Part shown: positions 8,911-18,038 of the stretch, in pieces | Numbering within the stretch: the stretch's first letter is position 1 | Layout of the letters: each line of letters opens with the position of its first letter | NCBI RefSeq assembly: GCF_000769075.1 | Contig: NZ_JRFC01000003.1 | Coordinates: 181,742 to 245,741 of the forward strand | DNA length: 64,000 nucleotides | Source: Porphyromonas sp. COT-290 OH3588 | GTDB lineage: Bacteria; Bacteroidota; Bacteroidia; Bacteroidales; Porphyromonadaceae | Direction of reading: 5' to 3' | The notes under the pieces: generated by a model | What the model saw: only the letters and a program-made list of their open reading frames with translations | What the model was told of the DNA's origin: nothing | Database searches by the model: none | Program-made: the position numbers and the translations under genes

Positions 8911-11900
8911 ATGCTGCGTTTGAATTATTTTGCTGCTAGCCTGCTGTTCCTACTTACTCTCCCATTAGCCTCATGGAGTTACGCTCAGAGTGATCGAGAG
9001 GGCGAGGCCTATCGTACCTTTATTCCCGAGGGGCTCCCGCATGGTGCGCCCGAGTGGATGGCTCAGTTACTCTCGCCAGACGGGGTGGACTACAATCAAG
9101 TGCGAGCCCAGTGGCTTGAGTTTAGGCGAGCCAACCCACAGTATCAGCGCAAGACGCCTCACACCAAACCCCTTATTCGCTTCATGCAGCGCTGGGAGGA
9201 GCATTACCGAGCGTATGCCGATGCCAAGGGGATTATTCGTCTGCCCCTAGGGCATGACTACAAGGCTGAGGTTAGTCGCATCAATCGCCTCGCTGCTCGA
9301 GAGGGCAGTGGCCTCAGAGCCGCCTCGCTCGATGGCAACAAGTGGCAGATCCTTGCCCCACTGATTACCTACAGTCACAGCACTAAGAAAATAACGCCTT
9401 GGCAGGCTAATATCCACCGCCTCGGAGTAGCTCGTAGCTCGCCCAATACACTCTATGCAGGCTCAGAGACGGGTATGATCTTCCGCACCGACGACAAGGG
9501 TGAGCATTGGCGTCCGTGTAGCCCCAATCACTACTTCGGCGGAGAGGTCAATAGCGTAGAAGTATCCTATCAGACCTCAGAGAAAGTGGTCATTGGTTCG
9601 GGTGGATATGTTTGGCTGACCACAGACGGTGGGGCAAATTGGCAGGATATCACACCAGAGAAGCAACACAATGAGCTGGTTCGTGACGTGGTTTTCCACC
9701 CAGATAATGACAAACTCATACTCGTTGGCACCTCGAGAGGGCTGTATCGAACCGAAGACTCTGGGCTTACGTGGCGCAAGGTCTTGCAGACGCAGTGCTA
9801 TGACATCAAATTTCAGTATGGCGCCGAGCGGATCTATGCCCTCGCAGGTCGCCCGGGCTCAGTAGCATTCTATACGAGCCTAGACGGCGGAGCAACCTTC
9901 TTGCGCAAAGATTTAGGTGCACCAATCCTCGCAGGGCGCATCGGCATCTCTTACTCCGAGCTAGGACGAGCCTATGTCTACGTCTGGGCGACCGAGGGAC
10001 GATACCTCAGTCACCCAGAGGAGTTTTTCATCGGTAGGCCACTACTCTTTAAGAGTACGGACTCGGGTGCATCTTTTGTCATGAATAGAGAGGTGGCCGA
10101 TAAGCTCGAGCATGGCGACAAGAATGGCGGACAAGGCTACTATGATCTGACTTGCCTCGCCTCGCCACACAACCCCGAATGGGTTTTCTTCGGTCTGATG
10201 CACACCTATTTTTCCCCCGATGGCGGGAGAACCGTGCAGAATAAGGGCGGATACTATGGTCAGTTTGAGCTACACTCCGACCAACAAGATATGCACATCG
10301 TGGGCAATGATACTTGGCTCTCGACTGATGGGGGGATTATTTACTCCTCCGACTTCTTCCAAAATCACGCCGAACCTCGCATCCGAGGCATCTATGCCTG
10401 CGAATTTTGGGGCTTCGACCAAGGCTGGAATGAAGACGTTATGGTCGGCGGACGCTTCCACAATGGCAATATGGCTCAGATGGATAGCTACGATGGTATC
10501 AGCATCAGTCTGGGTGGCAGTGAGCAGGCTACAGGGCATCTCCTACTGAGCAATCCACGCAAGGCGCTCTTCTCCGATACCGAAAATGTCATTGTTCCCG
10601 ACGACTGGAAGAAAGACTTCGTCCCCTTCGGCAATATCGGCAAATACCCTTACGAAAGCTCTCAATTTGGTATTGGTCTGACTTTCGACCCTCGCTATGC
10701 CAAATGTTTCTACAACGTTCAGGACGGTGGTAACGAACTACGTTACCTCTGGAAGACCATCGATGATGGTGAGAGTTATACGCAGCTCTACACCTTCGAG
10801 GCTCCGATCTCCTCAATCGGTATCTCTAGAGTTAATCCTGATCGTATGGTTGTCTGCACGAGTCTTGGCCTCTACCAGTCGGTCGATGGTGGTAAAACAT
10901 TTGCCAAGGTAACCACAGCCCCCGAGGAGCTAAGCAATATCCACGATAGTTTCGTCGCCATGCACCCACGCAACGAGCAGGAGTTCTGGATCTCTTGCTA
11001 CAACAATCAGAGCGTTTGGCGCACCAAGGACGCAGGGCTGACGTGGGAGGAAATAGGTCGAGAGGCTAAGTTCGACCACGACTTGTTTAGGAATGATTTC
11101 TTCTTCAGATACATCTTCCTCACGGGTAACGAGAAGAACGCTGCCTACGCAATAGTCGGAGCTATCCGCCCCTACAATGCAATCAATCTACAGCTACGTA
11201 GCCGCATCGCCTACCGAGATGACACAACCAAGGGCTGGGTAGACCTCTCCGATGGCTTGCCTTATGGGCTGTCGATCAATAAGCTATTGCCATTCTATAA
11301 GAAGGGTGTACTGCGCCTAGCCTCAAGCAATGGTATTTGGGAGCGTCCACTGGTAGATCCGCACTTCCGCCCCGTCGCTCAGCCTATTATTCTCAATAGT
11401 GGTACAGGAGAGTTTGCTACGACCAATGAGGTCGAGCTGGACAGCTACTCTATCGTCAATCAAGAAGATGCCCAGTGGAGCTGGAGCTTTAGCCCTGCTC
11501 CGCTACACGTGAGCGATCCGCATGCACGCAATCCTAAGATCCGCATTGCACCTAATACGACCTACGATGTCACGCTCACGGTTACCACTCCTCAAGGTAG
11601 CGATACCAAGATGGTGAAGGGTATGATCATTGGTAAGGCTACTGTACCGCCCTATACCGACCCAACCAATGCGCAGGAGGTAGAGATGATGGCCAAAGAC
11701 TTCGTGCTTCGCCGCCACCTAATCCGCCAAGGCGAGCAGATTGCGCTCTCTTTCGGCGGTCTGACCCGCCCTATAGTCCTACACATCTACGACATTCAGG
11801 GGCGTGAAGTGATGCGAAGCGAGCTATCTCCTAGAGCAACGAGCCACCTCGACACCTCTAAGCTACCTGCTGGTGCGTACATCTATACGGCAGAGAGTGT

Positions 11901-11937
11901 AGAGATCAAGAAAAGCGGACGCCTGCTGATCCACTAG
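8911..11937 (+). CDS. T9SS-secreted BNR/Asp-box propeller protein 2
   Basis: Tandem paralogue of the preceding gene, 1008 residues, probably in the same transcript. The signal peptide is MLRLNYFAASLLFLLTLPLASWSYAQ. The mature N-terminus shares a PEGLPHGAPEWM block with protein 1 (PEPLPSGSPEWL). About nine Asp-box motifs are visible (TTDGGANW, TEDSGLTW, SLDGGATF, STDSGASF, SVDGGKTF, TKDAGLTW and others). The conserved block GFDQGWNEDVMVGGRFHNG is followed by SEQATGHLL. A PKD-like domain around residues 850-900 contains the same SDTK motif, and a T9SS sorting domain ends the protein (GAYIYTAES...KKSGRLLIH). A strong terminator lies 17 nt after the stop. The molecular function is unknown; by architecture it is cell-surface or extracellular. 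Confidence 0.88.
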   Translation: MLRLNYFAASLLFLLTLPLASWSYAQSDREGEAYRTFIPEGLPHGAPEWMAQLLSPDGVDYNQVRAQWLEFRRANPQYQRKTPHTKPLIRFMQRWEEHYRAYADAKGIIRLPLGHDYKAEVSRINRLAAREGSGLRAASLDGNKWQILAPLITYSHSTKKITPWQANIHRLGVARSSPNTLYAGSETGMIFRTDDKGEHWRPCSPNHYFGGEVNSVEVSYQTSEKVVIGSGGYVWLTTDGGANWQDITPEKQHNELVRDVVFHPDNDKLILVGTSRGLYRTEDSGLTWRKVLQTQCYDIKFQYGAERIYALAGRPGSVAFYTSLDGGATFLRKDLGAPILAGRIGISYSELGRAYVYVWATEGRYLSHPEEFFIGRPLLFKSTDSGASFVMNREVADKLEHGDKNGGQGYYDLTCLASPHNPEWVFFGLMHTYFSPDGGRTVQNKGGYYGQFELHSDQQDMHIVGNDTWLSTDGGIIYSSDFFQNHAEPRIRGIYACEFWGFDQGWNEDVMVGGRFHNGNMAQMDSYDGISISLGGSEQATGHLLLSNPRKALFSDTENVIVPDDWKKDFVPFGNIGKYPYESSQFGIGLTFDPRYAKCFYNVQDGGNELRYLWKTIDDGESYTQLYTFEAPISSIGISRVNPDRMVVCTSLGLYQSVDGGKTFAKVTTAPEELSNIHDSFVAMHPRNEQEFWISCYNNQSVWRTKDAGLTWEEIGREAKFDHDLFRNDFFFRYIFLTGNEKNAAYAIVGAIRPYNAINLQLRSRIAYRDDTTKGWVDLSDGLPYGLSINKLLPFYKKGVLRLASSNGIWERPLVDPHFRPVAQPIILNSGTGEFATTNEVELDSYSIVNQEDAQWSWSFSPAPLHVSDPHARNPKIRIAPNTTYDVTLTVTTPQGSDTKMVKGMIIGKATVPPYTDPTNAQEVEMMAKDFVLRRHLIRQGEQIALSFGGLTRPIVLHIYDIQGREVMRSELSPRATSHLDTSKLPAGAYIYTAESVEIKKSGRLLIH

Positions 11938-11954
11938 ACTTAGTAGACACCCTC

Positions 11955-12015
11955 AAAACAAAGCGAAGGGGCTGTGGCAAGATTAGATTCTGCCACAGCC
12001 CCTTCGCTTTGTTTT
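11955..12015. terminator. Bidirectional terminator after the BNR pair
   Basis: A perfect 25-bp stem (11955-11979 with 11991-12015) with an 11-base loop. Its outer arms are AAAAC and GTTTT, so it can act for both converging transcripts. The core GGGGCTGTGGCA is shared with the hairpin at 22647-22698. Confidence 0.85.
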
Positions 12016-12056
12016 AATTCTAGATTTGTCGAAAGGTCAAGGTTAAAAACCTTATC

Positions 12057-12102
12057 AAAGCACGTATTATTGGGTGCATCTGCACCCAATAATACGTGCT
12101 TT
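12057..12102. repeat. Near-perfect 46-bp palindrome
   Basis: A 22-bp perfect inverted repeat with only a TC spacer (arms AAAGCACGTATT..., core TGGGTGCA/TGCACCCA). A third GCACCCA half-site and its complement follow directly. It lies between converging genes, so it could be a terminator of the TonB receptor gene, but the tiny loop suggests a cruciform or protein-binding site instead. Confidence 0.75.
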
Positions 12103-12193
12103 TGCACCCAGTATGAGGTGCAACACGATGCTTTTTCCTTTCAAAAAATGGCGTTAGACGAAACACAATCTTTGCTTTTGGGCTGATTGATGC

Positions 12194-14404
12194 CTAGAAT
12201 CTGTGCGTCGTGGAGAGGACGAGAGAACGGCCTGCACCCGAGATTCCAGAGCTGTATGGGCGATAGCGGCGGTCTGTGATGTTCTCTATGGCAGCCGTTA
12301 CCGCCCAGCGTCTAGATATTTGGTAATGGCTACGCAGGTTGAGGACGAGCCAAGCTGGCGAATAGGTGTGTCCAGCCTCATCTTTGGCGTAGATCTCGGT
12401 TTTTCCACGCTCATCGAGAGGTAGATCGGTGTGCTTGCGCTCGGCTTGCATACGGCTCTCTAGACAGATGCGTAGAGATTTGGTCGAGAAGTCCAGACCC
12501 GCACGGGCGAAGAGCGGTGCTGCGTGGCGCAGAGGCGAGGAGGTTCGGTCGTCTAGCTCCTCTCTGCCTCGCTGATAGTTCACTTCGGCGAAGGCTGATA
12601 GCCCCGAGAACTCCTTCGTCCTCACCAGTAGATAAGCTCCATAGACCTCCGCAAAGGCGGCATTCTGTATCGCTAGCACTCGGCTTAGCTCTCCCTTGTA
12701 CATCACTTCTTCCTCGCCAGAGGGGAGGCGAAAGGGGCGACGCACCAGAGCATTGGTTAGATGCGTGTAGAAACCCGATAGCTCGACCTCACCCCAAGAG
12801 AAACGCCCTCTAGCCGTCACATCAATCCCGTGGGCATACTCTGGTTTGAGCGTAGGATTGGGTACCACGACGGACTGATCCACCGAGTCGAAGATCTTGC
12901 CCATATCGTCTACGTTAGGCGCACGGAAGCCTCTCGATAGGTTGAGATTGAATGTGAGGAATTGGGTGGGCTGATAGTTGAGCCCGAGATTGCCCGAGAG
13001 CGAACCCGCCTGATTGGTCTGATGCGCATCGAAAGCCAGCGCAAAGCCCGGGTTAGTGAAGTTAGCATCTATCCGATAGAGGTTGTATCTCGCCCCTGCA
13101 TAGGCCTCAGTTCCTTTGGCGAGCGTCCACGCCCCTTGCAGATACGCCCCTGCCGAGTGCCACGAGGCTTGAGGGTAGCGAGAGGCACTGCGCTCACTTG
13201 TTTTCTTCTCGATGTCGTAGGCCTCTCCCATAGACTTAACCCGATCTAGCACATACTCCACGCCGTAGTTCCATACGGCTTTGGCTGTCGTCTTCTTCAA
13301 GTCCAGATTGAGCGAATAGGCATTTACCTGCTCGGTTTGGGTGCTTCGGATAGGCTTATTGAGAGCTCGGTCGATGCGGCTCTCCTCGAAGTTTTGCAGG
13401 GCTAGGCGTAGGTCGATTTGGTTGTAGAGGAGGCTGGGCATCGTGTGGCTCAAGTGAAGTAGATTCATCATCCACTTCTGCGGGCCATAGCTCCACTCTG
13501 CGTAGCGAGGTAATCCCTTACGCAGACGGTTGTGGCGGTCGTAGCGACCATAGGGCGAGCTCTCTGAGAGATGAAAGGCGTACTCCATCTGCCAAGCATC
13601 GGAGGGCTTGTACAGAATCTTCTGCATGATGTTGCTTTGGCTGTAGGCTGAGGGGGTCTGTACCCGTGGGTCGGGGTTGTCGAGTACGAGATCCGCTTTG
13701 TGATCCGCTCGGCGCACGACGAAGGGCTTGAGGTAATCCTCTGGGCCGTAGCTCCCTTGCTTGAGATCGCCGAACTCGAAGTTGCTGATGCTCGTTAGGA
13801 AAGCCCATCGGCGCAAGCTGATCTGGAAGTCGAAGTGCCCCGTACGTTCGTTATTGGCAGAGGCGTATCGGGCCGAAGTGGATCCCGATATGCTGATGAG
13901 GTGGCGACCGCTGAGCTTGGGCGATAGAGTCCGAAAGTCCATGACACCGCCGATGGCATCGCTACCATAGAGTACAGAACCAGAGCCGAAGAGTACCTGC
14001 GCCTGCTCCATGGCTAGAGGATCTAGGGAGATCACATTGTGGATATTGCCCGAGCGGTAGATCGCCGTATTCATACGCACCCCATCGACCGAGTAGAGCA
14101 GCCTATTGGTGGCAAATCCTCTGATCATCGGGCTGCCGCCGCCCTGCTGACTTTTCTGTATGTAGACACGTCCCGAACTGCCAAGCAGGTCAGCCGTAGT
14201 CTGAGGCTGATAGAGGGAGAGTTCTTTGGGGTCAATGCTGATGCGCCCTGCCTTCCATGCTTCGGCCAGTGGGCTGGGGGGAGGAGCTTGTACGAGTAGT
14301 TCGTCGAGCTTGATGCTATGGGTGTCGCTCTGTCCAAAAGAGGGCAGAGGGGTTAGAGCCATTAGGGCGACCCCGATAGCAGTGAGTTGATGTTTTGTAG
14401 TCAT
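12194..14404 (-). CDS. TonB-dependent outer membrane receptor, HmuR-like
   Basis: Outer-membrane active transporter, 736 residues. It has a signal peptide (MTTKHQLTAIGVALMALTPLPSFGQS), a TonB-box-like segment (LDELLVQAP), a plug domain with GGGSPMIRGFATNRLLYSVDGVRMN and LFGSGSVLYGSDAIGGVMDF, and a 22-strand-type barrel ending in the aromatic STTHRF. The FRAP motif (GFRAPNVDDMGKIFDS) followed by VVPNPTLKPEY resembles the FRAP/NPDL region of haem and haemoglobin receptors such as Porphyromonas HmuR, with NPTL in place of NPDL. Haem is therefore a plausible substrate but not shown; vitamin B12-like substrates are alternatives. No haem-processing genes are adjacent. A TAACTTTG box lies on the minus strand at 14449-14456. 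The gene converges with the BNR pair. Confidence 0.85.
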   Translation of the reverse strand: MTTKHQLTAIGVALMALTPLPSFGQSDTHSIKLDELLVQAPPPSPLAEAWKAGRISIDPKELSLYQPQTTADLLGSSGRVYIQKSQQGGGSPMIRGFATNRLLYSVDGVRMNTAIYRSGNIHNVISLDPLAMEQAQVLFGSGSVLYGSDAIGGVMDFRTLSPKLSGRHLISISGSTSARYASANNERTGHFDFQISLRRWAFLTSISNFEFGDLKQGSYGPEDYLKPFVVRRADHKADLVLDNPDPRVQTPSAYSQSNIMQKILYKPSDAWQMEYAFHLSESSPYGRYDRHNRLRKGLPRYAEWSYGPQKWMMNLLHLSHTMPSLLYNQIDLRLALQNFEESRIDRALNKPIRSTQTEQVNAYSLNLDLKKTTAKAVWNYGVEYVLDRVKSMGEAYDIEKKTSERSASRYPQASWHSAGAYLQGAWTLAKGTEAYAGARYNLYRIDANFTNPGFALAFDAHQTNQAGSLSGNLGLNYQPTQFLTFNLNLSRGFRAPNVDDMGKIFDSVDQSVVVPNPTLKPEYAHGIDVTARGRFSWGEVELSGFYTHLTNALVRRPFRLPSGEEEVMYKGELSRVLAIQNAAFAEVYGAYLLVRTKEFSGLSAFAEVNYQRGREELDDRTSSPLRHAAPLFARAGLDFSTKSLRICLESRMQAERKHTDLPLDERGKTEIYAKDEAGHTYSPAWLVLNLRSHYQISRRWAVTAAIENITDRRYRPYSSGISGAGRSLVLSTTHRF

Positions 14405-14489
14405 TTCGTTAGCAAATAAGTTTGGTTAATTCATCGCTGTGTGGGCCACAAAGTTAAAACAATCTGCCTGCTTGACTATCAACTAGCTA

Positions 14490-15050
14490 ATCTTCTCCAG
14501 TAGCAACGTAGCCCGCTGCATTGAAAATTGATAGGTCTTGCGTATTCGTTCCGCACGAGGAGCGTTGACGCAGCCCATAGCGTCGCTATAAAACTCGAGA
14601 GATCTAGGATGCGACTTTGCTTCTTTTGTGTTAAAAAATGTATGCAAATTTGGCTTAAATCGGGGCGAAGGGCAGAGAGTTTTTGCGCGTCTGAGGCGAC
14701 TCTTGAGCAAATTGATGGGAAGACTTTTTCGGATTGGTGGGCTAATGCTTAGGAATGTGTCCACTAATCCGAGAAGATTGATGGGAAGAAATCCTCAAAA
14801 AGGCGACATGAAAGCACAAAATTAGCCAGATGAGTATTTTATATATCTGGCTATTAATTGTTTGTAAAATCCTCGTTTTAGGCGGCTATTTTCACTCGGC
14901 TGGGGTAGAGTGCCCAAACGAGGTCGAACGCCGTCTAGAGCCAGCTAGAGGCCAAATACGAGGTCTAATGCTTTCTCCCTCCACATGAGCAGCAGCTTCC
15001 CACCAATACTCCGATAATTGAGCTAAAATATAAATCTAACTCCCCCGTCT
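14490..15050 (+). repeat. Interspersed structured repeat, copy B
   Basis: Best-preserved copy, taken as reference. Landmarks in order: stem GACGC/GCGTC (14567-14571 with 14580-14584); the TTTTGTGTTAAAAAATGTATGC block; ATTGATGGGAAGA direct repeats at 14711-14723 and 14777-14789; between them a 12-bp hairpin TCGGATTGGTGG/CCACTAATCCGA (14729-14740 with 14761-14772); and a 9-bp perfect stem TAGCCAGAT/ATCTGGCTA (14823-14831 with 14845-14853). The distal part runs to about AAATATAAATCTAAC. Reading frames are open on both strands but carry no known domain. It lies between the TonB receptor and ppc. Confidence 0.88.
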
Positions 15051-15210
15051 GTATGAATCTGTAAAAGGCTCCAAACCTCTACATTAGATAGGCTTTAACA
15101 TACCTAAATACAAATGTTTAAGTTTGCTCTATCCGTGTGGTGGTGAGGCTTTGAACGTCGACCACGAATTAAATAAGGAAATAAATAGCTATTAAATGAA
15201 AAGTATTATT

Positions 15211-15218
15211 TATCTTTG
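15211..15218 (+). promoter_or_regulatory. ppc -7 promoter box
   Basis: TATCTTTG 43 nt upstream of the ppc ATG, in an AT-rich stretch downstream of repeat copy B. The -33 element is not clear. Confidence 0.55.
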
Positions 15219-15260
15219 AGGCAGAAAAGAAACTTTTTGAGTAACTAAAACAAGAAAACT

Positions 15261-17909
15261 ATGAGTCGTGCGAAGAAAACAATGCAGATGAGTGACAATT
15301 TGGTCCTTCTGAAGGGTCTACTCTCCGACATCGTGCGTCAAGATCTTGGTCAGGAAGTAAGCGACAAGATAGACTCTATCCGTCGCCTTGCAGATCAGGA
15401 CGCTACCGATGGCACCGTACCATCGCCCCAGCTACTAGAGGCGATTGCCTCTCTCTCCGATAGAGAGCTGCTCTATGTGGCACAGGCCTTCAACCAATCA
15501 CTCAACCTAATCAATACAGCCGAGCAGCTCAACCTGATCTCCGAGCAGGCTCTAGGGCGAGATAATCCCATACAGTTCATTCGCCTCTGTGAAGATCTCA
15601 AAGCCAAAGGCGCAAGCCGAGAGGAGATCATCAAGGCACTCGAGCAGCTCTCGATAGACCTCGTACTCACGGCACACCCCACAGAGATTAACCGCCGCTC
15701 GCTCATCAACAACCTCAACGAAACGAGCGACTGCCTAGACCGACTAGATCGTGCAGATCTCCCAGACTACAAGCGAGCTCAGCTCATGCGTCGCCTGCGT
15801 CAGCTCATTGTGCAGTACTGGTACACCGACGAGATCCGCAAGCGCCGCCCCACGCCCGTAGAGGAAGCCAAGTGGGGCAACGATGTGATCGAAACGAGCC
15901 TCTGGTATGCCGTGCCTGAGTTTATCCGTGAGCTCAATGTGCAGCTAGAGGCAATGCTCGAGGGCTACACCCTGCCCATAGATGCATGTCCTATCCAGTT
16001 CACCGCATGGATGGGTGGCGATAGAGATGGCAACCCCAACGTCACAGCCAGTGTGACGCGAGAGGTGCTCCTACAGAATAGACGTCGTGCAGCTAAGCTC
16101 TTCCTCGTAGACATTGAGGTGCTAGTCAAGGAGCTATCCATGAGCTACTGCACCGATGAGTTCCGTGCCTATATCCAAGACGACGAGGTGCAGGAGCCCT
16201 ATCGTGAGCTGATGAAGCGACTACGCACTCAGCTACGCAATACTATCGCCTACATTGATGAGCGACTCGAGGGTAGCACGCAGCCTATCCCTACCGATGT
16301 GATCTGGGACGATAGCCAACTCTGGGAGCCACTGATGCAGTGCTACCGCTCTCTCGTGTCGTGCGATATGGAGAGCATCGCAGGGGATAAGCTCACCGAC
16401 ACGCTTCGCCGTGTGCGTGCCTTCGGCGTTACTCTGGTCAAGACCGACGTGCGCCAAGAGAGTAGCCGACACACCGAGGCTATCTCCGAGCTACTGCGCT
16501 ACCTAGGTCTAGGGGACTATGCCAGCTGGAGTGAGGAGGAGAAGCAGGCGTTCTTGATACGAGAGTTGGCCTCTCGCCGTCCGCTGATCCCCGCAGGTTG
16601 GCAGCCTAGCCCCGAAACAGCCGAGGTCATCGACACGTGTCGTGTGATCGCCGAGACACCCGAGGGGGTTATCCCCGTATATCTGATCTCGATGTCGCAG
16701 ACACCATCGGATATCCTAGCCGTACACCTGCTACTCAAAGAGACGAACTGCCCCTATCGCCTAGGAGTAGGTCCACTCTTCGAGACCCTCGAGGACTTGG
16801 AGAATGCGGCAGATGTTATGCGTCAGCTCTTCTCTATCGGCTGGTATCGTGGCATCATCGGTAACAAGCAGATGGTTATGATCGGCTACTCCGACTCGGC
16901 CAAGGACGCAGGGGCTCTGGCAGCAGGCTGGGCTCAGTACTGCGCACAGGAGGCTCTGATCAAGGTTTGCGACGAGGCAGGAGTACGCTTGACGCTCTTC
17001 CACGGTCGTGGTGGTACGATCGGTCGAGGTGGAGGCCCTGCCAAAACGGCTCTATTCTCTCAGCCTCCCGGTTCGCTGCGTGGCGGTCTGCGTGTGACGG
17101 TACAGGGCGAGATGATTCGCTTCAAGTTTGGTCAGCCTGCATTGGCTATCCGCACTCTTGGGCTCTATCTAGAGGCTATCCTCGAGGCTAACTTGCTCCC
17201 ACCACCTGTGCCACAAGAGGAGTGGCGTGAGGTCATGGACGAGCTGCGTGATGCATCGTGTGCTATTTATCAAGGCGTCGTTCGTGGCAACGAAGACTTC
17301 ATTCACTACTTCGACCAAGCCACTCCGATCTCCGAGCTCTCCAAGCTCCCTATGGGCTCTCGCCCTGCTAAGCGCCGAGCAGCGCCCACGATCGACAACC
17401 TCCGAGCTATTCCGTGGATCTTCAGCTGGTCGCAGAATAGACTAATGCTCCCCGCTTGGCTCGGAGCTGGGGAAGCACTCCAGCAGGCGCTTGAGGCTGG
17501 CAGACGAGATCTGCTAGAGCGTATGTACCGTGAGTGGCCATTCTTCAATACCCGCATTAGTATGCTTGAGATGGTGTATGCCAAGTCGGATATCGCTGTG
17601 GCGGCCTATTACGATCAGCTGCTCGTAGCCGAGGAATACAAGTACCTAGGACAGGACCTGCGTGAGCGCCTAGTGCGTGACACCGCTACGATCCTCTCTA
17701 TCTCGCACGACCGCACACTTATGGAAGATGTGCAGGGCGGTGCAGCGGAGAATGTTGCTGTGCGCAATAGCTTCGTCCTACCGCTCAACCTGCTACAAGC
17801 CGAGCTGCTCAAGCGTTCTCGCTCTACCGAGGACTATTCGCAGGACATCGAGCAGGCGCTTATGGTGACGATCTCGGGCATCGCAGCGGGCGTGCGCAAC
17901 TCTGGTTAG
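15261..17909 (+). CDS. ppc: Phosphoenolpyruvate carboxylase
   Basis: Carboxylates PEP with bicarbonate to oxaloacetate, replenishing C4 acids for fumarate and succinate metabolism. The 882 residues match the bacterial length (about 880). Family motifs are all present: [13 protein letters not shown] with the catalytic His, [21 protein letters not shown], and the glycine-rich [14 protein letters not shown] block followed by [19 protein letters not shown]. The C-terminus is RNSG, close to the conserved xNTG end of the family. It is monocistronic, with its own promoter box and a large hairpin (17965-18025) behind it. Oxaloacetate from this enzyme could be linked by transamination to aspartate, the substrate of the aspA product; that connection is inference. 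Confidence 0.97.
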   Translation: MSRAKKTMQMSDNLVLLKGLLSDIVRQDLGQEVSDKIDSIRRLADQDATDGTVPSPQLLEAIASLSDRELLYVAQAFNQSLNLINTAEQLNLISEQALGRDNPIQFIRLCEDLKAKGASREEIIKALEQLSIDLVLTAHPTEINRRSLINNLNETSDCLDRLDRADLPDYKRAQLMRRLRQLIVQYWYTDEIRKRRPTPVEEAKWGNDVIETSLWYAVPEFIRELNVQLEAMLEGYTLPIDACPIQFTAWMGGDRDGNPNVTASVTREVLLQNRRRAAKLFLVDIEVLVKELSMSYCTDEFRAYIQDDEVQEPYRELMKRLRTQLRNTIAYIDERLEGSTQPIPTDVIWDDSQLWEPLMQCYRSLVSCDMESIAGDKLTDTLRRVRAFGVTLVKTDVRQESSRHTEAISELLRYLGLGDYASWSEEEKQAFLIRELASRRPLIPAGWQPSPETAEVIDTCRVIAETPEGVIPVYLISMSQTPSDILAVHLLLKETNCPYRLGVGPLFETLEDLENAADVMRQLFSIGWYRGIIGNKQMVMIGYSDSAKDAGALAAGWAQYCAQEALIKVCDEAGVRLTLFHGRGGTIGRGGGPAKTALFSQPPGSLRGGLRVTVQGEMIRFKFGQPALAIRTLGLYLEAILEANLLPPPVPQEEWREVMDELRDASCAIYQGVVRGNEDFIHYFDQATPISELSKLPMGSRPAKRRAAPTIDNLRAIPWIFSWSQNRLMLPAWLGAGEALQQALEAGRRDLLERMYREWPFFNTRISMLEMVYAKSDIAVAAYYDQLLVAEEYKYLGQDLRERLVRDTATILSISHDRTLMEDVQGGAAENVAVRNSFVLPLNLLQAELLKRSRSTEDYSQDIEQALMVTISGIAAGVRNSG

Positions 17910-17964
17910 CAGACCTACATAGAGTGCAGTGGGGTAGAGCCAAGGCTTTCACTATCTCTGCCAC

Positions 17965-18025
17965 ATAGACCGATCCCCCAATCAAGCGGAGCCCAAGGCT
18001 CTACACGGTTGGGGAATCGGTCTAT
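17965..18025. terminator. Hairpin between ppc and the nuclease gene
   Basis: Arms of about 16 bp (ATAGACCGATC/TCCCCAA and complement, one mismatch) enclose a second possible stem around AGCC...GGCT. It lies between converging genes and probably ends both transcripts, although no long U-tract follows. Confidence 0.6.
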
Positions 18026-18038
18026 CCGCATGTATGCT

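Noticed and set aside
13518..13808. 96-codon frame inside the TonB receptor gene, and similar long overlapping frames inside rplD, fusA, ppc and others.
   Set aside because: They are shadows of the real genes in other frames, with arginine- and serine-rich composition and no motifs.
14490..15050. The five-copy repeat as an insertion sequence.
   Set aside because: No transposase frame, no consistent terminal inverted repeats and no clear target-site duplication. A non-autonomous element remains possible and is kept as a finding.
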